From WJLY01 sp964562405 (lineage in GTDB: Bacteria > Joyebacterota > Joyebacteria > Joyebacterales > Joyebacteraceae): 26,389 nucleotides of DNA. This document shows, piece after piece, positions 7,119 through 16,124 of the stretch. Location: the NCBI GenBank assembly GCA_964562405.1, contig CAZLTC010000035.1, positions 1 through 26,389 of the forward strand, given 5' to 3'. How positions within the stretch are numbered: position 1 is the first letter of the stretch; every line of letters begins with the position of its first letter. Below the pieces are notes generated by a model that searched no databases, was not told the DNA's origin, and worked only from the letters and a program-made list of their open reading frames with translations. The position numbers and the translations under genes are program-made.

Positions 7119-9409
7119 ACGGGAGTGAGGAGAGGTTGCGGAGAGGCAGCGACACTAGCGCCCGCGCGGGTCTGGTCGACCTCTTCAGGAACGGGGACTT
7201 CTCGCTCCTGTGGTCAAGCTCGCTCGCGTCGCAGCTGGGCGACCATCTGAACCTGATGGCTCTGACGGCTCTGATCTTCTCACTCTCGGCCGGCGCCATC
7301 AAAGGGCTCGAGTTCTCTAAGATACTGCTGCTGGCGAGCGTGCCCGTGCTCGTCTTCGGTCCCATATCCGGCGTCTTCGCGGACCGATACTCGCGCAAGA
7401 AGCTCATGATCACGTCCGACCTCGTGCGAGCGGCGCTCGTGGCGCTGATTCCGTTCGTTTCGAAGTCGATGGTTCCCGTCTACGTGATCGTCTTCCTCGT
7501 GTTCACTATCAACCGCTTCTACCTGTCGGCCAAGTCGGCGGCCGTACCGCTCGTTGTCGGGGCCGACCGTCTCATGGAGGCCAACTCGCTCCTGAACGTG
7601 GCGATGATGGCGACGATCATGCTGGGTCCGTGGGGAGGGGGCCTCCTTGTTGCGAAGTTCGGCTACACCTCGGGATTCCTGGCCGACGCCGGGACCTACG
7701 TGATATCCGGCCTCCTGATCGGGTTCATAACGCTCAAGAGCCTCTCCCAGATCGAAGAGGAGAGACGGCTCAAGCTTGCCGAATACGGGCAGGCGATACG
7801 CGAGTCGGCCAGACACGCGCTGCGCGTGCAGAGCGCTGTGGAACTGAAGGAGGATGCCGCGAGGATAGGGCACGACATCGCTGCCCCGATAGAGGAAGAG
7901 GTTGAGGTCATAGGCTCCGCCTATCAGCGGCTCCTTCGTGACCTGCGTGAGGGTCTCGACCAGATGCGCGGTCGGGCGCCCATCATATACTCGACGGTCT
8001 CCTACTCCGCGGTGATGTTCGTCGCGGGATTCGTCCTGATCGCGTGCCCGGTCCTTGTCCGCAACGAGTTCGGACTCGGAGCGGCCGACCTCGGTATGCT
8101 CTTCTCGGCCGGCGGCATAGGGATGCTCCTGGGCTCGCTCGTCGTTGGCCGGTTCTTCCAGGGCACGCCCCGCAGAGGCATCGTATCGGTGAGCTTCCTG
8201 CTGTCGGGCGTGGCGATATCACTGCTGGCGTTCGCCGGGACGATTCGGGCGCTCGGCGGATGGATCTTCGCGCTGGGCTTCTTCATCGCGCCCTCGATGG
8301 TGACCTGCGATACCATCCTGCAGGAGAACATGCCCGGCGAATCGGTCGGAAAGGCCTTCGGGCTCAGGGACATGGTCTCGAGGGCGGCGTTCGGAGTCGC
8401 CGGTATCCTGTCCGGGATCATCGTCGACCTCACCGGCCCCCGGAACCTCCTGGTGGTCGTTGCCGTTGCCTGCCTCGGCTATGCGGCGGTCTCGCTCGTT
8501 CTGTATGCCGACACGTCCAAGACGAATCTGCTCAACGCCTATCCGTTGATGAGAGTGGTTGCCCTCCTCGCCTCGTCGCTCCCCAGGCGCGTTTCGTACT
8601 TCTTCGCGGGAGCGCTCTCGCGGCTGGCACATCTGGTCTTCAAAGAGAAGCGGGGGTGGGCGCGGGACAACATCTCACGGGTGATAGCACGTCCTCCGGA
8701 CAGCGGCGAAACGAAGGCGCTGGCGAGGCGGATGTTCCGAAGCTACGGCCTCTACTGGGCCGACTTCTTCGGTCTCGGCGGACGTCTGTCGCGCGAGCTC
8801 ACCGAGTTGGTCACGGTGGAGGGCATGGACAACTTGCGGAGCGCGCTCGACCGCGGCAAGGGCGTCATCTTCGTGACCGCTCACATCGGGAGTTGGGACG
8901 TGGGCGGCGCGGCGCTGTCGGGCACGTCGGGGCTTCCGGTCCTCTCAGCGGTCGTTGAGCCTGTGTCCAGGCAGTCGTCAGACTACGCGATGACGGAGAT
9001 GCGCCAGAAGCGTGGCATCAACGTGATCCCGCTGGGCAAGCCGCTGGCCATAGGGAGAGCCCTTCGCAGGAACGAGATCGTGTTCGTCGTGGGCGACAGG
9101 GTGGTCGGGGCCGAGGGCGTGGAGGTCGAGTTCTTTGGCGAGCGGACACTCTTCCCGCGGGGCGCCGCCTACTGGGCCGTCAAGAGCGGCGCGGCGATCG
9201 TACCGGGGTTCTGTATCAGGCAACCCAATGGGACCTACGTAGGTCACATAGAGGAAGCGATAATCCCCGACGAGGATGGCGACGCGGAGTCCGGCATCCG
9301 GACCAACACCCAGCGCATCGCCGCGGTCATTGAGCGCTACATTTCGACGTACCCCGAACAGTGGTGCATGCTGCAGCCGTTGCATACCACGGCGTGGGGG
9401 GGCGCGTGA
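7115..9409 (+). CDS. MFS permease fused to an LpxL/PatA-type lipid acyltransferase
   Basis: This 764-aa protein has two domains. Residues about 20-455 form a 12-helix major facilitator permease ('LWSSSLASQLGDHLNLMAL', and the 'SGVFADRYSRKKLM' A-like motif at about 90), with a long charged cytoplasmic loop at about 205-285 between the halves. Residues about 480-760 are a lysophospholipid acyltransferase of the LpxL/HtrB/PatA family, with the catalytic HxxxxD motif as H590-I-G-S-W-D595. Other family features are ARRMFRSYGLYWADFFGL upstream and GDRVVGAEGVEVEFFGER downstream. The likely task is moving a lipid across the inner membrane and acylating it, as in LplT-Aas fusions, although those use a PlsC-type acyltransferase. 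The TTG start overlaps the previous stop, and its ribosome site is weak. It precedes a PimA-like glycosyltransferase with a GTGA overlap. Confidence 0.9.
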   Translation: MNGSEERLRRGSDTSARAGLVDLFRNGDFSLLWSSSLASQLGDHLNLMALTALIFSLSAGAIKGLEFSKILLLASVPVLVFGPISGVFADRYSRKKLMITSDLVRAALVALIPFVSKSMVPVYVIVFLVFTINRFYLSAKSAAVPLVVGADRLMEANSLLNVAMMATIMLGPWGGGLLVAKFGYTSGFLADAGTYVISGLLIGFITLKSLSQIEEERRLKLAEYGQAIRESARHALRVQSAVELKEDAARIGHDIAAPIEEEVEVIGSAYQRLLRDLREGLDQMRGRAPIIYSTVSYSAVMFVAGFVLIACPVLVRNEFGLGAADLGMLFSAGGIGMLLGSLVVGRFFQGTPRRGIVSVSFLLSGVAISLLAFAGTIRALGGWIFALGFFIAPSMVTCDTILQENMPGESVGKAFGLRDMVSRAAFGVAGILSGIIVDLTGPRNLLVVVAVACLGYAAVSLVLYADTSKTNLLNAYPLMRVVALLASSLPRRVSYFFAGALSRLAHLVFKEKRGWARDNISRVIARPPDSGETKALARRMFRSYGLYWADFFGLGGRLSRELTELVTVEGMDNLRSALDRGKGVIFVTAHIGSWDVGGAALSGTSGLPVLSAVVEPVSRQSSDYAMTEMRQKRGINVIPLGKPLAIGRALRRNEIVFVVGDRVVGAEGVEVEFFGERTLFPRGAAYWAVKSGAAIVPGFCIRQPNGTYVGHIEEAIIPDEDGDAESGIRTNTQRIAAVIERYISTYPEQWCMLQPLHTTAWGGA

Positions 9410-10584
9410 GGATAGGCATTGTCACGCCGGCGTTCCACCCGTACCCGGGCGGTGTCCCCGAGCACGTATACCACGAGTACCTCGAGCTGCGCCGAAGGGG
9501 GCACTACGTCAAGGTCGTAACGACCCGGTTCGGTCCGGGAGAGAGCCCCGTCGAGGAGGACGTCATACGCATCGGACGGACCGTCTCGTTTCCCGCCAAT
9601 GGATCGATGTGTCCAGTGGCGTTCCATCCGGCGCTGCGGAGCCGGCTACGCGAGACGTTCGAGAGGGAGAGGTTCGAGGTGCTCCACCTGCACGAGCCGC
9701 TCATGCCGTTCCTCTGCCTGTCGACCCTCGACGTGGCGCGCGTTCCCATCGTGGGGACCTTCCACGCGAGCAACGAGTCGGGCTTCGGATACAGGATGTT
9801 CGGCCCGGTCCTGGGGCAGAGGTTTGCCAGACTGGACCGTCGAATATGCGTATCCGAGGCCGCCCGGGACACCGTGCTTCCTCACTTCGGGGGCACGTAC
9901 GACCTCATTCCGAACGGAGTCGATGTGAAGAGGTTCTCCTCGGCAGAGCCTCTCGAGGAACTGCAGGACGGTTCGTTCAACATCCTGTTCGTGGGCCGGA
10001 TGGAGCCGCGAAAAGGGGCAAAGCACCTGCTTACGGCCATGCCGGAGATCCTCCAGAGGGTGCCGTCGGCGAGGCTTACGGTCGTGGGCAGTGGCCCGCT
10101 GACCGGGCACTACCGCTCGTATCTCTCGGAGAGCTGTGCTGACCGTGTCCGATTCGAGGGACGCGTGTCGGGCGAGATGCTCGCACGCCATTTCGCGACC
10201 GCCGACGTCTACTGTTCGCCGGCCATCGGGGGCGAGAGCTTCGGCATCGTCCTTCTCGAGGCGATGGCCGCGGGGGCCGCGATCGTGGCCTCCGAGATCC
10301 CAGGCTATCGTGACGTCGTCGAACAGGGGAGGACGGGCATCCTCGTGAAACCGAGATCACCGAGGGCGATCGCGGAAGCCGTCGCGACGCTGCATGCGGA
10401 TCCCGCGCTCGCGCGACGTTTGGTTGAAGGAGCCAGTCAGGCCGTACGTCGATATGCCTGGGAGCACGTCACCGATGAGATACTGGGAGTCCTCCAGGAG
10501 GCACGGGAGTCCCGGCCTCGTGAAGGCGAGGCGCCAACAGCGAAGAGACGGAGTCGCCGGCAGCGCGTCGAGTCGACGAACTGA
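9406..10584 (+). CDS. GT4 glycosyltransferase, PimA-like (phosphatidylinositol mannosyltransferase type)
   Basis: A 392-aa GT-B retaining glycosyltransferase of family GT4. The N-terminal acceptor domain starts MRIGIVTPAFHPYPGGVPEH, with the glycine-rich loop at 15-16. HLHEP and TFHAS follow in the positions they hold in mycobacterial PimA, as does IPNGVD at the domain junction. The C-terminal donor domain has FVGRMEPRKGAKHLL and the GT4 E-x7-E motif as E277 and E285 inside GGESFGIVLLEAMAAG. Similarity of all these landmarks to PimA suggests transfer of a hexose (often mannose) from a nucleotide sugar to a membrane lipid on the cytosolic face. The start is the GTG overlapping the previous stop; GTG at 9361 would lie deep inside the upstream gene. 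The exact lipid acceptor and sugar are not readable. Confidence 0.9.
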   Translation: MRIGIVTPAFHPYPGGVPEHVYHEYLELRRRGHYVKVVTTRFGPGESPVEEDVIRIGRTVSFPANGSMCPVAFHPALRSRLRETFERERFEVLHLHEPLMPFLCLSTLDVARVPIVGTFHASNESGFGYRMFGPVLGQRFARLDRRICVSEAARDTVLPHFGGTYDLIPNGVDVKRFSSAEPLEELQDGSFNILFVGRMEPRKGAKHLLTAMPEILQRVPSARLTVVGSGPLTGHYRSYLSESCADRVRFEGRVSGEMLARHFATADVYCSPAIGGESFGIVLLEAMAAGAAIVASEIPGYRDVVEQGRTGILVKPRSPRAIAEAVATLHADPALARRLVEGASQAVRRYAWEHVTDEILGVLQEARESRPREGEAPTAKRRSRRQRVESTN

Positions 10585-10652
10585 GTCGAGCGCGGCCGTC
10601 GCGGCGGAGCCCGCATGAGAAACGCCGATACAGTGATGAGTGGAGGCAAGCG

Positions 10653-12035
10653 ATGAAAGCAGGACTGCGGACGCAAAGCAGAGCCCAGGCCGCGAGGGCG
10701 CTACTCAATCTCGTACCGCACATCTCCGTCGACAACCTGGTTCGGGCGAGCAAGTTTGCCGAGAAGCTGACGCGCGTCGAGCGCGACCGTCAGGTGATAA
10801 GGGCCCTGAGGGAGCTGTTTGAGGAACGCCACCCGGCAGTGCTGATGGCCAAGGACGTGATGGAGCGGCTGTCGCCGAACTGCCGGAGCAAACTCATCGA
10901 GAACCTGTTCGTCAACGCCTTCCTCGTCGGGACGGACATGCGCGAGATCGAGATGCCGAAGAGAGAAGGCTTCAAGCCGCCCATGTTCCTCGTCATAAGT
11001 CCCACTATGCGCTGCAACCTGAGATGTCCCGGCTGCTACGCGGGCGAGTACGAGCAGCACCAGGGTCTGTCCACGGAGCTCGTCGATCGCATCATCACCG
11101 AGGCGAAGGCCATGGGGACGTACTTCATAACGATGAGCGGCGGAGAGGTCTTCATGCGGCCGGACATGTTCGACATCTGGAAGGAGCACGACGACGTCTA
11201 CTTCCAGCTGTATACCAACGGGACGATGATCGACGAGAAGACGGCCGCGAAGCTCGAGGAGTGCGGCAACGTGTCACCCATGATCAGTCTGGAAGGGTAC
11301 AAGGAGCGGACCGACGCCCGCCGCGGTCCCGGCACGTTCGATCGCGTGATGAGGGCGATGGATAATCTTCGTGAGGCCGGCGTCATGTTCGGCACCTCGT
11401 TCACCGAGACCAGGGAGAACATGGAGGAGATCGCGAGCGACAAGATCCTCGACATGCTGGTCGAGAAGGGTGCCCTCGTGGCCTGGTACTTCCAGTACAT
11501 ACCCATCGGCCGTGAGCCTCACACTGACCTGATGCCCACGCCGCAGCAGCGTGACTGGCTTCGTCGGAGATTGCTGGACATCCGTGAAGAGAAGGCCATC
11601 TTCATTGGCGACTTCTGGAACGACGGCTACTACGTGGAGGGATGCATAGCGGCGGGGCGTGAGTACATACACGTGAATGCCAACGGCGACGTCGAACCGT
11701 GCGTCTTCTGTCACTTCTCGGTCGACAACATTCGGGACAAGAGTCTGAAGGAGGTCCTGAACTCGGATTTCATGAAGGCCATCAGGCGCGAACAGCCTTA
11801 CAGGGAGAACTACCTGACGCCGTGCATGCTTATCGATGAGCCCGACGTGCTTAGGAACGCCGTCGCGAAGTATCACGCCCACGCGACCCATCCGGGCGCA
11901 GAGACGCTCGTCACTGACCTGAAGGATGAGATCGACGACTACGCACGAAGTTACCGCGCCATCGCCGACGAAGTGTGGGAGAAGGAGTACAAGGAGAAGA
12001 GCTCGAGGAGAGTGAAGTCCGCGAGGTACTCGTGA
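10653..12035 (+). CDS. radical SAM protein with auxiliary-cluster (SPASM/twitch-like) C-terminus
   Basis: A 460-aa radical SAM enzyme. The cluster motif is C121-N-L-R-C125-P-G-C128, followed by SGGEVFMRPD (the GGE motif) and LYTNGTMID. The first 110 residues form a helical, charged domain before the barrel. Cysteines 331, 350, 353 and 391, arranged around HVNANGDVEPCVFC, look like ligands of one auxiliary Fe-S cluster, as in SPASM/twitch enzymes. The reaction is unknown. The ATG has GGAGG 6 bases upstream. It starts 68 bases after the glycosyltransferase, so it may belong to the same transcript. The clustering with lipid acylation and glycosylation genes allows a lipid- or peptide-modifying role, but nothing in the sequence fixes the substrate. 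Confidence 0.92.
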   Translation: MKAGLRTQSRAQAARALLNLVPHISVDNLVRASKFAEKLTRVERDRQVIRALRELFEERHPAVLMAKDVMERLSPNCRSKLIENLFVNAFLVGTDMREIEMPKREGFKPPMFLVISPTMRCNLRCPGCYAGEYEQHQGLSTELVDRIITEAKAMGTYFITMSGGEVFMRPDMFDIWKEHDDVYFQLYTNGTMIDEKTAAKLEECGNVSPMISLEGYKERTDARRGPGTFDRVMRAMDNLREAGVMFGTSFTETRENMEEIASDKILDMLVEKGALVAWYFQYIPIGREPHTDLMPTPQQRDWLRRRLLDIREEKAIFIGDFWNDGYYVEGCIAAGREYIHVNANGDVEPCVFCHFSVDNIRDKSLKEVLNSDFMKAIRREQPYRENYLTPCMLIDEPDVLRNAVAKYHAHATHPGAETLVTDLKDEIDDYARSYRAIADEVWEKEYKEKSSRRVKSARYS

Positions 12036-12127
12036 GACTTCGGTCTCCCTGGCCCTTGGGCGGAGACGAAGTGGTGGGGAGCGGCGTCCGAGGGGCGCGT
12101 GGGCCGTTCACGGCCCGGGAGGGTAGG

Positions 12128-12700
12128 ATGATGCTTGACAAGGCTGAGCTCGGAAGAAGAGTGAAGCTAGAGCGGCTGTCGAAAGGCATGACGCTCAAGC
12201 AGGTTGCGGACGCATCCGGCATGTCGCCGACTCACATCTCCGAGATCGAGCGAGGCCGCACGTCCCCGACCGTCGGAGCACTGCTGCGCATCGCGCGAGC
12301 GTTAGGCAAGTCGGCCACGTACTTCGTGGAAGACGAGGAGCTTCCATCGGTCTCGGTTGTGCGCAGGCACGAGCGGACACATCACAACATGACGGAAGGC
12401 GACCTGGACATCGCCGGGCTGGACTTCCTCACGCGGGGCATACCCGCGGGGCGGCTTCGGGTCGTGGAGCTGTCCGAAGTGGAGCGAAGCCCCATCCAAG
12501 GCACGCGCCATCCCGGCGAGGAGATCATCCTCGTGACCGAGGGGCAGCTCAGGGTCACGGTCGATGGCAAGTCCTACGAATTGGGTCCGGGTGACTGCAT
12601 CCAGTATAGGGCGAGCCTCGACCACACGATCGAGAAGCTGGGTGGCGAGAAGCCGAACGCGATCTGGATCACCGCCGCAGAGGGCCTACTCTCGCCCTAG
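12128..12700 (+). CDS. XRE-family transcriptional regulator with cupin sensor domain
   Basis: A 190-aa regulator with an N-terminal Cro/CI-type helix-turn-helix (residues about 8-65: RVKLERLSKGMTLKQVADAS, then MSPTHISEIERGRTSPTVGALLRIARAL). A C-terminal cupin_2 barrel follows (about 110-185: RHPGEEIILVTEGQLRVTVD, then YELGPGDCIQYRASLDHTIE). Such proteins bind operator DNA through the HTH and a small ligand in the cupin pocket. The ATG at 12128 is selected because GGGAGG lies 5 bases upstream and the HTH begins immediately after; the open frame extends upstream to 11975, but that would overlap the radical SAM gene. Target genes are unknown; neighbouring genes are obvious candidates. Confidence 0.93.
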   Translation: MMLDKAELGRRVKLERLSKGMTLKQVADASGMSPTHISEIERGRTSPTVGALLRIARALGKSATYFVEDEELPSVSVVRRHERTHHNMTEGDLDIAGLDFLTRGIPAGRLRVVELSEVERSPIQGTRHPGEEIILVTEGQLRVTVDGKSYELGPGDCIQYRASLDHTIEKLGGEKPNAIWITAAEGLLSP

Positions 12701-12789
12701 AGGCAGCGGTCTCCGAGCACCGGGCATCCGGATGGATCTTGCCGTGGAACCGGCGGGGGAGGTCGGTGGTGGTATCGTGCAATCTTCGA

Positions 12790-14685
12790 ATGACGGTGGC
12801 GCGCCGCATGTCGTGGTTGGTTCTGCCCGTCCTTCTGCTTGCAGCGCCGGCGCGCGCGGCGGCGCCCGCGCTTCCGGAGTGGGCCGAGGGCGTCGTCGAT
12901 GAGCGCGGGTTCGTCGTAGTGACCGGCGAGTCGCCGGGTTTCGCCGAGGCTTACGACCGTCTGGCAGATGCCGGGTATCCTCCCTACGTCACGTCCGACG
13001 CGGTGCTGTACGGCACCGCCGCCGTCCTCGACCGCGCGCTGGGGGCGCTCGAGGGAGGTGACCTCTACGACCGCCTGTCGTATCTATCCGCGCAGATGGC
13101 GCGTCTGTCAGAGGAGCAGTACCTGTTCGCCACCGATCCCCTCGTGAAGGAGGCCGCGCGTCTCAACATGGCGTACTTCGCGGTCGGGCTCAGTCTGCTC
13201 GACGGCGACTATTTCCCGCCTGAGAAGGTCCGCAGCCTTGTAGAGAGGGAGCTGTCGCTCATTGAGGAGGGTCAGGCGGTCGCCCTTTCTCCCATACTTG
13301 GGCCGACTCCCCTGGATGACGTGCTTGGTCCTGGTGAGGACTACTCCTACTACACGCCGCACGGACGATATGCCGCCGATGAGCAGCTCTCGAGGTTCTA
13401 TCGCGCGATCACCTGGTACGGGAGGATGGCCTTCGCGCTGCCAGAGGGGAGGCTCGCGGACTTCGAGCTGACTCGCCAGGCCCTGCTTCTGGTGCGCGCG
13501 ATAGGGGGCGAATCGAGCGAGTGGCTGGAGCTGTGGGAGCGGATACAGGACCCCCTGATGTTCTTCTACGGTGATCCCGGCGACCCGACCATCGTCGAGT
13601 ACGCCGACGTCGCGTCAGAGGTGTTCGGCGAGGACTTCGACATCGAGCTCTTGGCCGACGCCGAGCTGCTGGACGAGTTCGTCAGTCGGGTCTCCGCGAC
13701 GGCCGCGACTCACTTCGCGACGCACGAGGTCAGGGGCATGCGTCTCTTCGTACGGCGCTTTCCACTGGACGTGGACTACCTGTACGACCTGGCCAGGTCC
13801 GATCTTCGAACGCTTCCCACGACGCTGGACATCATGGCCCTCCTGAACTCGATGACGGCACGCAGCGTGCTGGCCGACGACAGACGAGCCTTCGACTCCG
13901 ACGTGTACAGGAAGACCTTCGAGACCATCGAGTACGGCCTGGACGATCTGACCTACGGCGATTGGACCCGCGACCTGCACTGGAGCTGGTTGTACGCGCT
14001 TCGACCGTTGCTCAGAGGTTCACGAGGGCCGGTGGCTTCGCCGAAGGGGGCAGACGCCTGGGACGCGAAGGAGCTCTCCACAGCTTCGGCCGCGTGGGCG
14101 TTGATGCGCAACTCGTGGGGACGTGACGGCGGCCGCGGTGAGGCGGTCGGCCTGGGCGACGTGGTGGACGTGGCGTGCCTTGTGGAACCCTACCCCGAGG
14201 TCTATGCGAGACTCGTCGAACTGATCGACCACACCACCGACAGGCTTCAGGAGAACTACCTCCTGAGCGACGCGATAGGGCGTGTGCTTCACACGGAGCG
14301 CGCGACGCTAACCAGACTCGAGGCCGCCGCGAAGGCACAGCTTGACGGTCGGTCTCCCGTGTGTCCGGTCGACTCGACCTCGCGCCCAGCCAGCGCGCTT
14401 GCCGACGCCGTTCTCGGGCGCGCGCCCCGCGGTCCGGCGCTGGCGTTCTCGGCGACCGCCTACATCGACCCCGGCACCGGCGGTAGCCTTGAGGTTGCCG
14501 TGGGGAGGCCGGACATCGTGTACGTGCGCGCCGCGGACGGAGTCCTCTACGCGGGCGCCGTCTTCTCGTTCTACGAGTTCGAGATGGACGACGCCGGCTC
14601 CGCCCGCGCGGTCGACTGGAACGCGCTCCTGGACAGCGGAGAGGCGTCGAGGCCCGACTGGACCTCCCGGTTCGTCGTTGAGTGA
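12790..14685 (+). CDS. DUF3160-domain secreted/lipid-associated protein
   Basis: A 631-aa protein beginning with an n-region (MTVARRMSW), a hydrophobic core and a signal-peptidase-like APARA|AAP site, so it is probably exported. The body matches DUF3160: YPPYVTSDAVLYGTAAVLDR near the N-terminus, then DYSYYTPHGRYAADEQLSRFYRAITWYGRMAF (about residues 177-208) and several tyrosine- and aspartate-rich segments. DUF3160 proteins are typically large secreted proteins of unknown function. The start is uncertain: ATG 12790 and ATG 12808 both give a signal peptide, and a TTG at 12739 gives a longer N-terminus; none has a strong ribosome site. It follows the XRE-cupin gene in the same direction and converges on the flavoprotein operon at 14717. 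Confidence 0.85.
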   Translation: MTVARRMSWLVLPVLLLAAPARAAAPALPEWAEGVVDERGFVVVTGESPGFAEAYDRLADAGYPPYVTSDAVLYGTAAVLDRALGALEGGDLYDRLSYLSAQMARLSEEQYLFATDPLVKEAARLNMAYFAVGLSLLDGDYFPPEKVRSLVERELSLIEEGQAVALSPILGPTPLDDVLGPGEDYSYYTPHGRYAADEQLSRFYRAITWYGRMAFALPEGRLADFELTRQALLLVRAIGGESSEWLELWERIQDPLMFFYGDPGDPTIVEYADVASEVFGEDFDIELLADAELLDEFVSRVSATAATHFATHEVRGMRLFVRRFPLDVDYLYDLARSDLRTLPTTLDIMALLNSMTARSVLADDRRAFDSDVYRKTFETIEYGLDDLTYGDWTRDLHWSWLYALRPLLRGSRGPVASPKGADAWDAKELSTASAAWALMRNSWGRDGGRGEAVGLGDVVDVACLVEPYPEVYARLVELIDHTTDRLQENYLLSDAIGRVLHTERATLTRLEAAAKAQLDGRSPVCPVDSTSRPASALADAVLGRAPRGPALAFSATAYIDPGTGGSLEVAVGRPDIVYVRAADGVLYAGAVFSFYEFEMDDAGSARAVDWNALLDSGEASRPDWTSRFVVE

Positions 14686-14716
14686 TGAGTGATGGGGGAG
14701 TTGCCGCGGTGAGTCG

Positions 14717-15862
14717 TTACACAACGGAGTGGTCGAGCGTGACCTGACCGCTCTCGAACCTCCGCAGATTCAACCGCTCTATGTCGAGGTCGGGTTCCTC
14801 TCCGACCACCGTCTGCGACACGAGCTGTGCCACCTTCGGCGCTATCATGAACCCGTGCCCCGAGAATCCGCTGGCCTGATAGAACCCCTCGACCGCGTCG
14901 GTGGCGCCGAGTATGGGCTGCGCGTCGGGTGTCACATCGTACATGCCCGCCCACTGGCGCACGATCTTCACAGGCCTCAGGACCGGCATCATGTGTGTCA
15001 GCTTCCTGGACATCTCTACCAGAAAGTCCAGGCTCGACGTCTCGTTGATGCCGGCTGGCTCGTCAGGGTCGGCGAATCCGCCCATGACCGCTCCGTGCCT
15101 GGTCTGTCTGAAGTAGATCCCGAAGCTGAACGAGATGATCATCGGGTCAAGGAAGCGCTCGAGAGGCTCGGTGACGAGTATCTCTCTGCGGTACGGTGAT
15201 ATCGGCAAGTCGATTCCGGCCGTGCGCGCTATCGCCACGGAGTGGCTGCCGGCTGCGTTTATGACCACCGGCGATGAGATGACGCCCTTGTCCGTTTCGA
15301 CACCCGTGACCTTACCGCGTTCGACAAGCACTCTGCGGACCGTCGTGAAGAGCTCCAGGTCCACGCCGATCCGGACAGCAGCGTCGGCAAACGCCTGGGT
15401 GGTGAGGAAGGGATTGGCGCTGGCGTCGTCCGGACACCACGTTGCCATCCTGACGCCCTCCGTGTTCAGGTGGCTCGTCACCTCGGTCGAGATCTCCTCC
15501 GGTGTGAGCGCCTGAACCGCCAGCCCGAGCCGTCGCTGCAGCTCGACGTTCTTCGCGAACTGGAGTTCGTCCTCCTCCGTGTAGGCCAGCACGAGATACC
15601 CGCCCTGAAGGAACTCGATGTCGGCGTCCAGCTCTTCCTCGAGCGACTTGAAGATCCTCACGCTCTCGATGGCGAGCTCGGTGTTCGCCTCGGTGCTCCA
15701 CTGCTGACGTATGCCACCGCCGCACCTGCCTGTCGCCCCGCACGCGAGGTGGCCCGCTTCGATCACGACCACGTCGCGCACTCCGCGCCGTGCAAGGTAG
15801 TAGGCGATCGCCGTCCCGACGACACCGCCTCCGATTATGACGCAGCTCGCGCTATTCCTCAT
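14717..15862 (-). CDS. FAD-dependent oxidoreductase, DadA/sarcosine-oxidase-beta type (dehydrogenase beta subunit)
   Basis: A 381-aa flavoprotein of the DAO (glycine/D-amino-acid oxidase) superfamily. The ADP-binding Rossmann motif is at the N-terminus (VIIGGGVVGTAIAYYLARRG) and is followed by IEAGHLACGATGRCGGGIR. Near the C-terminus are the second flavin-contact region GMYDVTPDAQPILG and ASGFSGHGFMIAPKVAQL. It oxidises a secondary or primary amine/amino acid C-N bond; proline, sarcosine, D-hydroxyproline or an opine are all possible. The ATG at 15862 overlaps the end of the (2Fe-2S) gene by 11 bases; a start at 15889 would overlap more. It is the last gene of a four-gene minus-strand operon that supplies electron-transfer partners. 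Confidence 0.92.
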   Translation of the reverse strand: MRNSASCVIIGGGVVGTAIAYYLARRGVRDVVVIEAGHLACGATGRCGGGIRQQWSTEANTELAIESVRIFKSLEEELDADIEFLQGGYLVLAYTEEDELQFAKNVELQRRLGLAVQALTPEEISTEVTSHLNTEGVRMATWCPDDASANPFLTTQAFADAAVRIGVDLELFTTVRRVLVERGKVTGVETDKGVISSPVVINAAGSHSVAIARTAGIDLPISPYRREILVTEPLERFLDPMIISFSFGIYFRQTRHGAVMGGFADPDEPAGINETSSLDFLVEMSRKLTHMMPVLRPVKIVRQWAGMYDVTPDAQPILGATDAVEGFYQASGFSGHGFMIAPKVAQLVSQTVVGEEPDLDIERLNLRRFESGQVTLDHSVV

Positions 15863-16124
15863 CGTCGCCCGCCAGGATGCCGATCTCAACGGGTCTCACC
15901 GGAGGCCTCACGACCGGATAGCCTATGTCGCGGAGCGTCCGGCCCGTCTTGTCGGCGATGATCCGCGCAATCAGACGGGAGCACGTGCGGCCCTGGCACG
16001 GCCCCATGCCGCACCTGAGCACACGCTTGATCTCCTCGGTGGTCGTGAGCCCGCGCTCGATCGCCTCGACGATCTGCCCGTAGGTCACGTCCTCGCACCT
16101 GCAAATGATGACGTCGTCCCTCAT
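15852..16124 (-). CDS. BFD-like [2Fe-2S]-binding subunit
   Basis: A 90-aa protein made almost entirely of a bacterioferritin-associated-ferredoxin-like (Fer2_BFD) domain. The cluster ligands are C8 and C10 (ICRCEDVT) and C38 and C43 within RCGMGPCQGRTC, with an extra C48. In related complexes this domain is fused to the large flavoprotein, as in sarcosine oxidase alpha or HcnB; here it is separate. Its ATG overlaps the stop of the ferredoxin gene (ATGA), and its end overlaps the start of the DAO-type subunit. It should carry electrons between the flavin subunits. The short C-terminus is rich in proline, arginine and acidic residues. Confidence 0.92.
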   Translation of the reverse strand: MRDDVIICRCEDVTYGQIVEAIERGLTTTEEIKRVLRCGMGPCQGRTCSRLIARIIADKTGRTLRDIGYPVVRPPVRPVEIGILAGDDEE

